From Trichosporon coremiiforme (lineage: Eukaryota; Basidiomycota; Tremellomycetes; Trichosporonales; Trichosporonaceae), in assembly GCA_039545355.1 (NCBI GenBank), contig BCJJ01000006.1, forward strand, positions 992,001-1,056,000: a stretch of 64,000 nucleotides of DNA, in the 5' to 3' direction. Position numbers and translations under genes: made by a program. Numbering within the stretch: the stretch's first letter is position 1; each line of letters starts with the position of its first letter. This document shows positions 1 through 11,800 of this stretch, piece after piece. The notes beneath the pieces were generated by a model. The model saw only the letters and a program-made list of their open reading frames with translations, was not told the origin of the DNA and did not search any database.

Positions 1-2321
1 CTGATCTGAGTGTATGCCCTGGGTCCGGCACCGCTCTCACATAGTGCGCTCCGACAGCCTATCCCAGCCAGTCAGTCCTTATCCTCGTTGACCCTGGCAG
101 CCCTGGCAGCCCTGTATCCTGCACTCGATTCATTCGTTGCCTGGCCACTCAACTCGCACATTCAGTCGCCCATCTCCATCCGCAATCCTCCCAGCGGCAC
201 ACGCGAAACCCTCTGCCGTCATTTCGGACATCCTCTCATCATTCCTAAGCACCCACTTCTTTTCCTTCCCTCACTCTCATCGTCGTTTCTTCCTCTTCCT
301 CTTCCTCTTCCTCTTCCTCCTCCGCTTCCCCTCCTCCTGACCCGCTCGATCCGCTCGATTTTCGACGTCCCCCCGATCCTCGATCCTCGATCCTCGATCC
401 TTGACCCTCGTCCATTCTCGTCTCCTTTCCGGCCGGCTCTCCCTTTTACCTCTGTCTTCCTCCTCCCACACCCGGCCCTATCTTTCTCTTCCCTATCATC
501 CCGGTCATCCTGTGCTCCTGACCTGACCTTTCGACTTCCCAGCTCAAAGCTTTCCTGCAGTCGCATCCGGCATTCTGCACCGCGTCCTGCATCCTGCGTT
601 GCATCCTTGCACCTGCACGTTGCGTCGTCGCCTTGCGCCCTGCGTTGCCAGCTCTCTTTCCACCGCTTCTCGGCGTGCATCTGCACGGCTTCTTCCTTCC
701 TCTCTCTTCATTGTTTAAACTCGGCCCAAACATCCGGCTCTGCTTCCACCACCCAGCGACATACCCGCTACACCCCCTCCCCGGCACAACGCACAGTCAC
801 ATCCAACACTGCATCTGCATCCACCAAGACAAGCATCGATTAAACCATCCGCCTGCATTACTACAACAGTCAATCAATCATCCGAATCAACCCACCGTCA
901 CCCTTCCCCACCCATCTTGCTCCAGTCGCATAGACTCATTTCTCGGCCACTCTTCCAACCCACTCTCCCACCGTCTCGACCCTTAGACACACACACAAAA
1001 CACGCGATCCGACGGACGACACATCGCCGCATCGTCCACACCGTTCGCGCACGTATCCACGCATCCGCCGCATACGTCCTTCGCCTGTTCACACTTTGAC
1101 GTTCCTCGACAATCTGACACGAGAGACGGGACAAGGACGATCATCGAGAAATAGAGGTCGCCCGGCTGACTGAACGGACGATACGATTGAAGGAACAGTG
1201 TGAGTTGTGACTTGTCCGAGGCACGAGGCGTCGCGCCTCCCGGCGTCACTGGCCGTCTCTTTCGTTGGCTGCCGCCTGTCGCAGGACGCCTTTTCATTTT
1301 CAGCCTAAGACCTAGGAAGAGAGTGTGTGTGCGCTGGCGTTGGCGGCCGCATGGGCTCGCGCGCTGTGCAGATGCAGTGAACGGGACGGCGAGCAGTGCA
1401 GTGCGGGGTGCAGCAGTAGGCTGGGCGCTGGGCGGTGGAAGGTGTGAGCTGTGCGTCGACTGGTCAGGTCACCGGGTCACCAGGCCAATAATGGTCAATC
1501 GTCGTAGCCCGTCCGGGACGGACGTTTTGGCTGGCGCTCCCAGCCCATTCCTTGCACCTGTTGCCCACTGTCCCGGCTCTGACCCAAGATTGCCTTGTTG
1601 GTCGTCTGCATGTTCGCCCTCATTATCAATCCCTCTCCACCCAGCACACTCCCAGTCGCACATTCCATGACTGCATTACAATCCCTCCCACTTTCCCGTG
1701 CACCCCAGCTCACCCTCCCCCCATATCCAAGCATCTGAACCCAATCACACTAGCCCGCACATCCCACAGATTCGGCCACCAATCATTTGTCCTTTCCATC
1801 CGGGATTCCGGTTGTCACCACGTGCCCCCAACAACCAAGCCCTCCGCTGACGCATTTGAATAGCTACCTCGCACGACCTGAACACATCTTGCTGCCCGCA
1901 CTCCGCTTTCATTTCGTCTTTCGACTTTCCAGCTGAAGATTCGCTCGCACCCGTTGCATTACCGCACGGAAACAACCTTCGCATTAGCATACGACGCCCC
2001 GCCAGTTAATGCTGTAAGAAAGGGCAGTGCTCATCATTTTATCAGCTGCAATTCAACCAGACCCTGCAGGCTTCCGCAGCCTACCCGCTCCTGTCTATCT
2101 GGAAACCCAAGATTGTTGACCGCCGCAATTCTCACATCACCTCGTCCGCCTCCCAGCTCACTGAGCTATCAAAACGAAGTCCGCCTCGGTATGCGGAGAC
2201 GAGCTGACAGCCCTCCCGGGCCCGTGGGCACTCAAGGTGAGCGAATGATGCCCCAGGCATCGGTCCCTGGACTTTTTGTTTACCCCTGCAACGCTCCGGC
2301 ACTCCGGAAAGGGGCTTCGTC
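1..2321. other. Long non-coding leader/promoter region
   Basis: No convincing gene is visible in these 2.3 kb. The DNA is pyrimidine-rich on the + strand, with a CTTCCT tract near 288-322 and GATCCTC repeats near 375-400. Open frames here are low-complexity Ser/Pro/Leu or Arg strings with no recognisable domain. Several stretches look like introns, for example a GTAAGA donor near 2011 followed by a CAG near 2066. Part of the region may therefore be a spliced 5' untranslated leader of the downstream zinc-cluster gene. That is inference from splice-like signals only. Confidence 0.45.
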
Positions 2322-4996
2322 ATGTCTACGCCGGACCCGTCACTTCCCGTGTCGATTGTCCCAGGCTGGCCAGGACGTCGAGGCTAAAGCTAACACGTCG
2401 CAGAGTCTCACCAGGCAAAGCGTCAAAGGCGCTCCTCGGCTTCGCGATCTGCATCACCCGAAGCTCGCCGTTCCGCTACCTCTCCCCGCATCATTCGCCA
2501 ATCCTCGCCCTCACGCCCATCCCTACCTGCACTCCACCCCCTGACGCAATCTGGACAAAGCGGCACCGGTCCTGCCAGCTCTTCTGGCGGTCCGGGAAGC
2601 ACATCCGGAGCAGGCGGCACGGGCGGAGCGTCCAGCACCGGAGGAGACCGGCCGTCCCCGGCGGCGTCTACTGCCTGGCATGGCGAGGGACGTGGACCGG
2701 GTGGGCAACCCTGGCGTCCGAACTGGCAGACCCACAAGAACAGGCATTCGCTCGACGCTCCGCGCAGCGTCAACATCAAATCGCACTCGCCAGGCTCGTC
2801 ACCGGAGCGGGAGCGCCCATCAGCTGAGAAAAGTGGGGCCTCCGAGCGCAGGTCCGATCAACAATCGGCAAGCGAATCTGGACCGACAAACGGCGCGGAT
2901 GTCGTGTTCACGCGAGATGTGACTAATCGACAGCCACGCAGTATGATGGCATGTGTCCGCTGTCGTCGTCAAAAGTAAGTCAGACACGTCAATAGATTTT
3001 TCGGCGGTGTGTCCGAAAGAGGCAAATATTGAGCTTGTGTGCTGATGGTTTCCCCAGGATGAAGTGTGATGGACCTGGAAAGGAACCGTGCCGTGGATGC
3101 CGACAGGCTGGCGTGCACTGTGTCTTTGAGTCTCGTGCGCGCCCGAAATCTATTTCGACCTTGCCGTCCCGTGCGTCGCCGTTCTTCGCCGGATCATTAC
3201 CGCCTGGAAGGGGAGGGACCCCCGGTACCGGCGGGCCCTCGTTCTATCCTGGCGCCAGCCAGCCGGCACCCCCAATCACCTCTCGTCCGACTCTTGGCCC
3301 GGGAGACTATGCCGTGCGCGGCGTGCGTGAGCCAATGCCACCGCCGCCCAACGCGAGCATCTCGTCGCTGGCTTCCGTGGCGGCCGGTGCGGTGCCGTAT
3401 CCTCCGCCCCTGCGACCGCACTCGCCCCCCATGCACGCCCAAGGAGGCCCGCCGCCGGGACAGCCGCCTTACTTTGCTGGTCCTCCTCCCGTGTCTGGAC
3501 CGTACGGACCTCCTCCTTCTGCGCCACCGCCACACGGGGGCCCGCCTCCTGATCACCTTCGCCTCGACTCGCGTCTGCACAAGCTGGAGTCGGCGTTCAG
3601 GCCTGTGGAGGCCCTCCCTGGGGCAGTGGCCGCAATTCAGACGACATTGGGTACCCTGCTTCGCGCGCAAGATGCGCTCGCCGCGCAGCTCGCCGGCGGC
3701 CAAAACCCTGCGTACAGCGGCGCGCAGCCTGCAGGCGGGGCTCCTCGAGCGCCGGTCGATGTGCCTGACCATGTCTGGGAGAGCTACCGCGTGGGAGCGT
3801 GGCCGTTGACGCCCTGGTTGCCGGGCATTTCGCCCATGGCGGCCCTTCCCGCGCTAGTGCTGGAGTGCCTCGGACGACGTGCAGCAGTCGAGAGAACCGA
3901 GCAGAACCGTCGTGAGGCAGACCTCGCGGGGGACGCCGTGTCTGCCGAGATCGGTCGCCTGCTCGCCGCCAAGGTGCCCTGGACGCGTGACGAAGTTTTG
4001 TCGCTCGGAGTTTACGCGACGTGGACTAGCGACCAGGCGCTCGGATGCTTATCGACGGGTCTCGCCAGAGACCTGCAGCTCGATCGCCCGCACACACTAC
4101 GGAAGAGTCATGACGAGTGGCGGGAATGGATCTACGTTGTCTTGGCAGACCACATGTTGCACCTGCCGGACTTCAACGTGGCGATCGTGCATGAGCCTGT
4201 GGCTGCGCAGTGGCGTGAGCTCGTTTCAGCCAGCCAGCCAGGCGATCCCTCCACACACGACCGGGACTCCAAGCTGCTTGGCTGGCTCGAGTTTTCCGAG
4301 ATCCTGATCGAGATCCAGAGCATGCAGCGTGCTGCGCGACTGCAGAGCGAGGCGCCACCCTCTCCCCCCGGCCGCGACAGCGTGTTACCCGACCCGGCCG
4401 AGCAGGCTGCCGTCGACCGGCTGCGTGCGCGTGCACGCGAGATCTGGCGTCGCTCGGCTGCGAAGCTCGAGGCGTGGGCGTCAAGCAACGGCGCGCGCCA
4501 CGACCCCGTCCTGACGCTGTACTACCACTACGCGATCCTCTATGCCGCTTCGCCCGCCTTCACGGCGGAGCGGAACGTGTGGCTCGCCATGTCTTCGACC
4601 TCAGAGGGGTACCAGCAGCTGGAGCGCGGCCGCGAAGCTGCCCTCGCCATACTCTCGGCGTTAGGTTCGCCCGAGATCAGCGGCACGCTCGCGTACAGCT
4701 TCACGGTCCTGAAACCGCTGTACGGTCTCGCGATCCTGCACCTCGTCAGCATGGCCGCGACCCTGGGCCACCTGCCCATCATCAGCGTCGGGCACGTCGA
4801 GACGCTCCTGCGCTCCGTCATCGACCAACTCGTCGACAAGGGCGGACCCGGACCCGCCAAGGCGCCGATCGCGCCCGGTCTGCGGCAGAGTCTCACGCTC
4901 GACATGGTCGAGAACGGCTCTGTCGCGGGACTCGGCAAGCGCGAGGTGCTGGGCCAGGAGCCGTGCAAGGAGCTATGGCGGAAGCTGCTGGGCTAA
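2322..4996 (+). CDS. Zn2Cys6 fungal transcription factor
   Basis: Predicted nuclear DNA-binding regulator of about 844 residues. Proposed exons are 2322-2348, 2406-2974 and 3058-4996, and they close in frame. The second intron (GTAAGT donor at 2975, CCCCAG acceptor ending 3057) splits the zinc cluster. Once joined, the cysteines fall at about residues 192, 195, 202, 210, 213 and 220, spaced CX2CX6CX7CX2CX6C, which is the Gal4-type binuclear cluster. The cluster is preceded by about 190 Ser/Gly/Arg-rich residues and followed by a long Pro/Gly-rich linker. The C-terminal half (about 440-780) is helical and contains a segment around LSLGVYATWTSDQALG that resembles the fungal-specific middle homology region. 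The target genes cannot be told from sequence. The zinc-cluster exons are firm; the first exon and the start codon are less so, because the acceptor near 2403-2405 has two possible positions. Confidence 0.85.
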
Positions 4997-5875
4997 GCGC
5001 GCGCAGCGCAGCGGCGGCGAAGCTAGCACGCCGCCGCCGTGAGCGAAGCGAGCCTCAATGGCAGGGAAGGAGGAGGGAGGAGTATCACGTGGAGCGAGAG
5101 AGAGAGCGAGGAGAGAGAAGAGCAGCATGTAGCGAAAAGAAGGACACGTATCACATCCATAGAGCACACAATCACAATCCATCACAGACGTACGTGCCAT
5201 GTAGTTCTTGTAACGAGGTAGGCGACCTTGACTTCATGCAAAGGTTTTGATTGCCCCGCGAAGCACTCGGAGCGGAGCGAGGAGTGTCCGTTCGGGGTGC
5301 GCAGCGAGCGAGTCGAAGTGGCCAGGTAGTATTCAGCCGGCGGGTCGGGGGGACCAGAGTGCCGGGGGTGTGCGCAGCAGAGGGAGCCGTGGAAGACCAT
5401 GAACCGGGCAGGTCGAAGCGTGCCAAAGGCGATATGATTATGGGTTCTGGGACACGATGCAGAGTCTCCTCCTGTCTCGTGTCAGAGCATTGTCTCTCAC
5501 AGTCTTACAGTCGGCCCCTCACAGTCTGATAAACTCTACAGACGCCATCCGCTCGTAAATGACAACGTCAGCACTCCGGAGTGGCAAAGTCTCCAGACTC
5601 GTGATCGTGGTCTGGCGTACCTTCCTGCTTTCCAGATGTGCCAGGCAACTGCTCGTGTGGGGCGTCAGTCAGCTGAGACCACGCGTACACAGACAAACAC
5701 TTGCATCAAACACCTTTTGATACCAGAGACAATGGGGGTACAATTATAGCTAACGAGGGCTCTGCTTTCTACTTCTACTTCGTGATGAGGTCGGTTTTAT
5801 GATTACGACTAAGTGTGGGGGAGTGTGAGGTAGGAAGAAATGTGTGTGGTGCGTACGATAGGGAATTGTGTTCGC
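4997..5875. other. Intergenic region between convergent genes
   Basis: This 0.9-kb spacer separates the 3' ends of the zinc-cluster gene and the large coiled-coil gene. It should hold both 3' untranslated regions. A purine-rich GAGA tract lies around 5090-5130. I see no open frame with a recognisable domain. Confidence 0.5.
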
Positions 5876-8800
5876 TCAAATGTATCCGCCTCTACTGCGC
5901 GAACTGTTACCGCTCATGTTACTCGCTTGGCTCACTGCACTGACGGCACTAACGGCGCTGACAGCCGAGAACCCACTGATACTGCCCTGCTGCGTGCGCC
6001 TTGCTGATCGCATCGGACGTACGGGGGCTGGACCCTCGACGCGTTTCGGCGTGTCCTCCACGACCTCCATCTTGTCCTCGTGCTGAGGGATGGACTGGAG
6101 CTGCGGGGTCGGGGGCTGTTTCAGCGCCGGCACGGGCGGAGGGGAGCGGCTTCCCGTCAGACTCGAAAAGGCCGACTTGACTGGCGAATGTTGTTGCGCA
6201 CTGTTCCCGAGCAACGCGTTCAGTGTCATCGTATGCCTCGTCGGGCTGGCTGATGCTTTCGCCAAATCGTGGTCCTCAGCGCGCCTGAAGGGAGCACTCG
6301 GCACCGCGCTCAGGTCCAGCGGCGTAACGGCCGGAGGACGGTTGAACCCGAATCCTTGCGCGCCGAACCCGGGACTGGAGAAGCCCGGCCCAGGACCCGG
6401 TGCTACGCGAGGCAGGATCGCGCCCGTCTCGCTAGGTCGCCGGGGACGCACGACCGGCTTGATGCTCGACGACTCGCTGCCACGGCGTGGCACGTGGCCG
6501 TTGCCCGGGTCTACGAGGCGCACGCCCTTCGGCGCACCGGGCGAGGGCGCGCGGGGGATTGCGGGTGCACTCGCTGGGCCCTGGTCGTACTGTCCGCGCG
6601 GCGAAATGGGGAGCTCCATGGCCTGAGGCGCAAGCGCCATGGGCGGGCCGAGGGTTCGGATCGGGAGCGGCTGTTCGAGCGCACTGGCAGGGATGGGAGG
6701 CCCGAGAGCGCGCATGCGCGGTGGCAGGACGTAGTTGCTGTGCTCATCGGTCTCGGTCGATGCCGTCGAGTAACGCAGCCGCTCGAACGAGCCGACACTG
6801 TCTTCCCTAGAAATTGCCTGGGACGCCGGGCGAAGTGCGCTGCGAGGCGGAACCGGGATCGGGTTGTCGGGCGGTCGCATCTGGATGATGGGCACGGGGT
6901 TGTCGGTCAGCCGGACACCGCAAGTGGTCACGTTCGCGGGAGGGATGGGGCCGTCGTCACTGAGGCGTACACCGCGGGTAGGCGTGGCCGCAACGCTCAG
7001 CAGCGGCGTCGGTCCGTCGTCGCTGAGTCGCACACCGCGAGAAACGCCAGGCGGGGTCGGAGGCACCTGCTGTGGCTGCATCGGTGGCTGATGCTGCATC
7101 TCAGGTGGCTTGTTAAGCCCGTACACGTGCGCCAGCGCCATGAAGTCTGCCGGCGGGCTGTCAGCCCATGCGCGCTCCTGTCCGAACGAAGCTCGGCGCT
7201 CGCGGCTCAGCTTCTTCGTCTCCCGCCTCGTCAAGCCCGCCGTGTTCACGTTCATGTCCGCGTTCCACGTCGAATTGCCCGGCACCGGCGATAAGTTCAG
7301 AGCCTGCAAGTTCATGCCGATCCTGGACAGTCCGTGGCCCTCGTCGGAGACGGAGTTGATGGACGAGAGCGACGGCGCACGGCGTCCCCATGGTACGCTG
7401 AGTGTGTCGTGGTTGCCGGGAACATTGGACGGCCGCATCAAGTGAGCAGGAGTAGGCAAGTGGTCCCCGACGTTGTAAGCGCCCCGCGAGAAGTTGTTCG
7501 CCGTGCTAGGGAAGTTGCTCGCCGACAGACCCCGAATCACCGAGGCGGTCGACGGAGACGCTGGCGTCAGGGCCGGCGTCAGCGCACCCGCAAGCGGGCT
7601 GGCGGGGACAGCATCGATGGGTCTTCGCGGGCTCAGCGGCGCCCAGGCAGTTCCTTGAGCCAGCATCGCCGGGTCGACAAAGTTGGCCGCCGAAATATTG
7701 CGAGAGTGCGAGTGCAACATGATGGGGGTAACCGACTGAGCAGGCGATGGCGGTATGGCAGCCACAGGTGCAATGGGGCGGTCCTGAGCAAGAGCCGACG
7801 CTGGCCCGGCAGTGATGGGCGGAGGCGCGTCAGAGCTGTACAAGCTCACTCGTCGCGGCGGTCGGGTGGGAGCACTGTTCGGCGTGCGGCGAGTGACTGG
7901 ATCATCAGGTGGGCTGGGCGCCTTGCCATTGTCGTCCTCGAGGTACTCCTCCCCATCGGGTCCGGCAGCAGACGAGTTGGACAGAGAGCTGTTCGACTGG
8001 TTGATGGCACCGGGTGCAAGAAGCTTGCCGATAGAAGCCAGCCCGTCATCCTCATCGTTCCTAGCCCTGAGAGACTTCGTTGAGACATCTGGAGACGTGA
8101 CAGGGCTCGACGTCCTTGCCGACCCAGAGGCTGAGTAGACAGAGTCCATCCTCGGGTTCTGGTGCACCGCGCTGGGAGTCACACGCGAAATAACCACTGG
8201 CGTCGAGGCAGTCGACAAGGAGCTGCCGCGCCTCGGTCGCAGTCGGTGCACGACCGATTCCGTAGAAGAAGGCGTTGGGCTCGGTGCATCATAAGTGGCA
8301 GACCTCAGCGGCGTTTCCAGCGAGTTGAGCCTCGACGACGGCGTCGGATCCAAGCGAGGGGACCGCTCCACGGAGAGACTGGGGCTAGGAGCACCACGGG
8401 TTCCCCTCTCGTCCACCGGGATCGAGGTGTCAAAGCCAAGGAAGCGTGGCGTGCGCTCGCTGTTGTACTCGGCTCTGACGGGGCCGGAGAAGCCACCTCG
8501 GACCGGACTGGAGAAGCCGCTGCTGCTTGCGGTAGGACTGAGCGGGCTCAGAGGGCTCTTCACGCGAGTAATAGCGGCATCGTCCTCGTACGAGAGGCCG
8601 CGGTTAGCCCTAGGACGAGGGCGGTCCATGATGCTGCCGCTCGGGCTCGTCGGGCTGTACACGGCAGCCTTGGGGCTCGATTTCGGGCTCTGCGGGCTGA
8701 GCAGCAGTTCGGGCGACGCTGGCGAGCTCTGGGTCAGCTGCTTGACCACGATCGGAGCAGGAGCGCGCGCCGTGGGGCCTTGATTCGGCGTCGGAAGTTG

Positions 8801-11800
8801 AGACTGAGCAGCCGCAGGAGACCTGCAGTCGACGGGAGCAACCATCTCGGATGCCTGAGTCATGTTCGACGTCTCCGGGGCCGCTGCAGGCGCGGGCTCT
8901 GGCTCTGAAGGCGCGGGCAATGGCTCTGGAGCAGCCTGCGACTCGGTGGCCGGGATCTCGGACGGCGCAGCCCGTTTCCGCTCCTCGCTTTTCGATGCCG
9001 GCCGCTCCGGAAACGATAGCTGCGTTGGAAGGACGGCTGTGTCGGAAGCGTCAAAGGGGCTCTGCACGGCGCTGCCCGGGACAGATGACACCAAAGCCTC
9101 ACGATCTTTCACTGTCTCGTAGTTAGCCACGGGGGACGTGGGCACATCGCGGGGCGGAGTTTCCCTGCTGCCCTCGGGCTCGGCCGCTGGGGGCTCAGAC
9201 TCAACGCGCTCCAGAGCAGCAGCAAGGATCGCGTCGTCAACGGGCGTAGGAGGCCGCGGGCGGGGAGACGGCGAGCGGAAACCGGGCGAAAGCGGGCGAG
9301 CGACCGGCGAAGGCGAGCGTGTGATGAGCGACGATGCGACCGGTGGCGGGGAGACCATAACAGGCGACGGAGAGCGAGCAGCCAGGGAAGTCGGAGCAGA
9401 CGGGCGCTCCACCTCAACCGGTGAAGGCGAGCGAGCTGCGAGGGGAGTCGGCGCGGACGGACGCTCAACATGAACAGGCGAAGGTGAACGAGCGACAGGA
9501 ACAGGGGACTGAGAGCGAGGGACAACGACAGGAGACGGAGAGCGGGGCGGTGCGACCTGCTGGACCGGCGATGGGCTCCTAGCCGGGATAATCGGCGAAC
9601 GTGGCAGCGTGCGCACCATCGGCCGGAAGGCTGCAGTCGCCGCCTTTGACAGCGGCACCTCGTCAAAGTCGTGCACCACGGGCGCAGTCTCCGTTGATGA
9701 AACGATGCTCAACGCAGTGTTCAAGCTGCCCATACTAGGTCGAGAGACGTGCTTGCTCTTCAGCACGGTTGCGTCCTGCCCATCACCCTGCTCCTGAGCT
9801 GCCGCAGCCGCTGCCTCTTCCGCAGCCTTGGCTTGGTTGAGAGCGCTGATGTTGTTGAGAGCCAGGGGTCTCGGTGGCTGCTTCTTCAGACGCTTGGCAC
9901 GGACGAAGAACGAGGTCAGCGAACGGTCCAAGTTGGCGCCGTCGGGGTTGAGAGGCTGGTCCGGGTCAAGCTCCGGCTCTGGCTCTTGCTGCTGAGGAGG
10001 TGGCGTGCGCCAGTTGGACATGAAACCGAAAGCACCTGACTTCTGGCTCGCCGGGGTCGCATCGTGCCGCGGCGTCGGTGCCGGAAGCGGAGTCATGTAG
10101 CTCTTCTTGGGCGAGTTTGGCTTCGAGGCTCGTCGTCTTGGTGCACGGGGAGGTGGAGGGGGAGGAGTAGGAGTGGCAGCCACTGCAGGCAGAGGTGCCG
10201 TGGGAACAGACGGCGTCGGCATCAGCTCGGGGGCATTGATAATAGAGTCGGCGGCAGAGCTAGCAACGCTTGCAGCGCGAGATGCCGCTCGTCGTCTTGG
10301 CGGAGGTGGGGGAGGAGCAGGAGCTGGAGCCTGGATTGGAGCACATGGAGCGGGGGGAGCTTCAGGTCTAGGAGGAGGAGGAGGAGGGGAGAGTGCCTGT
10401 TGCTCAGGAGAAGCAGTGATGGCCTGTCCCTCGGGAGAAAGTGGCGCAAGCTCCTCAGCTGGAACAGGCGCATGGATTGGGGGAGATGGAGAAGTCAGAG
10501 GAGATCGGGAGGAGGAAGGGATGGGAGAAGAGTGAACCGGCGCTGCCATGGGAGCCGGACTGGCGACCACAGCAGGCGGCAGGGAAAGAGTATACGAGAT
10601 AGTCCTTTCCAGGGGCGCCACGACCGGAGCGGCGAGCGCTACCGACGGGCTGGGCGAGGCATTTTCTGCTCCGGGCGCGGCCTCACCTCCGCGCCAGAGC
10701 CGAAAACCCCATCGGCTTGTCTGCTCAGGCTTCTGCTCAGGCTGAGCGACAACCGGTTCCGGTTCAGGTGGTGGGGGATCGCCATCCGGGTCATCCTCCG
10801 TTGGTAAAGGCGGAAGTTTGAGTCCTTGCATGTCGTCACCACCATCGCTACCGTCTCCGCCAGCCATGAACTCGCGCAATGAGCGCAGGCACGTCTCGCT
10901 CGCGTCGCGAGCCTCCTCACTCTCCATGAGCTTGATGGTGAGAACCTCCACCTGCGCGCGGAGAGCCGCCGCCTCGTCCTTCTGAGCCTGGAGCTCGGCT
11001 TGAAGCGTCGAGTCGGGCTCAGAAGTGGTGGACACATGAACAAGCGAGCTGGCGATGGAGGGCGATCCGCTCATGATGCCCCCCGAGTCAGAGCGCTGGC
11101 TGGACACACTCGGCTTGCGATCGGTCGGGGGAGGCGATTGAGCCGGAACGTCTAAGTGACCCTCAGCCGGCTGAGACATCGGGGAGCGAGGGAGGGGAAT
11201 CGGCTTCTCGCCCAGGGGCGACTTGGACGGCACGACCTTGTTGTAGGCGATGGACGAACTACGAGCGTGACCAGATCCGAGACGAAGTTCGCGCAGACCG
11301 GAGCCGGTCGAAGGAGCATCGCTTTCGCTGGCGGCAGTCGTCGCGGCAGTCGTCGCGGCAGACTGCGTTGACATCGGTCGTGCCCGCACCCCCCCGTACA
11401 AGCTGGCACGCTTGGACTTGCGCTCCTCGTCCTCCCCAGATCCCTCGATCGCGCTAGGAGCCTGAGAGACACGGCGGTTGGCACGCTCCTGCTCCTGCTT
11501 CTGGAGCTGCATCACAGTACGACGGGCAGCCTCAACCTGTCCGCGGAGCAGCTCGACCTTCTCCTCCGCCGCCTCGCGCTTAGTGGTCTGCTCGCGGAGC
11601 TGGTTCTCCACGGCTTCCTTGGCGGCAGCAGTGAAGGCGTGCTCGTCCTTGAAGCGCTGGAGTTCCGACTCGAGAGCCTCTACACGAGCCTCGGCAGCCT
11701 CCTTTGCCTCCTTGGCCGCCGCGAGCTCCGCACGAAGCGTGCCGACATCAGATTCAGCCGCGTCTTTGGCCTCCTTGGCGGAGAGCAACTCGGTCCTTAA

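Noticed and set aside
10..843. 277-codon + strand frame at the left edge
   Set aside because: Its translation is only Ser/Pro/Leu-rich low complexity from pyrimidine tracts, with no domain.
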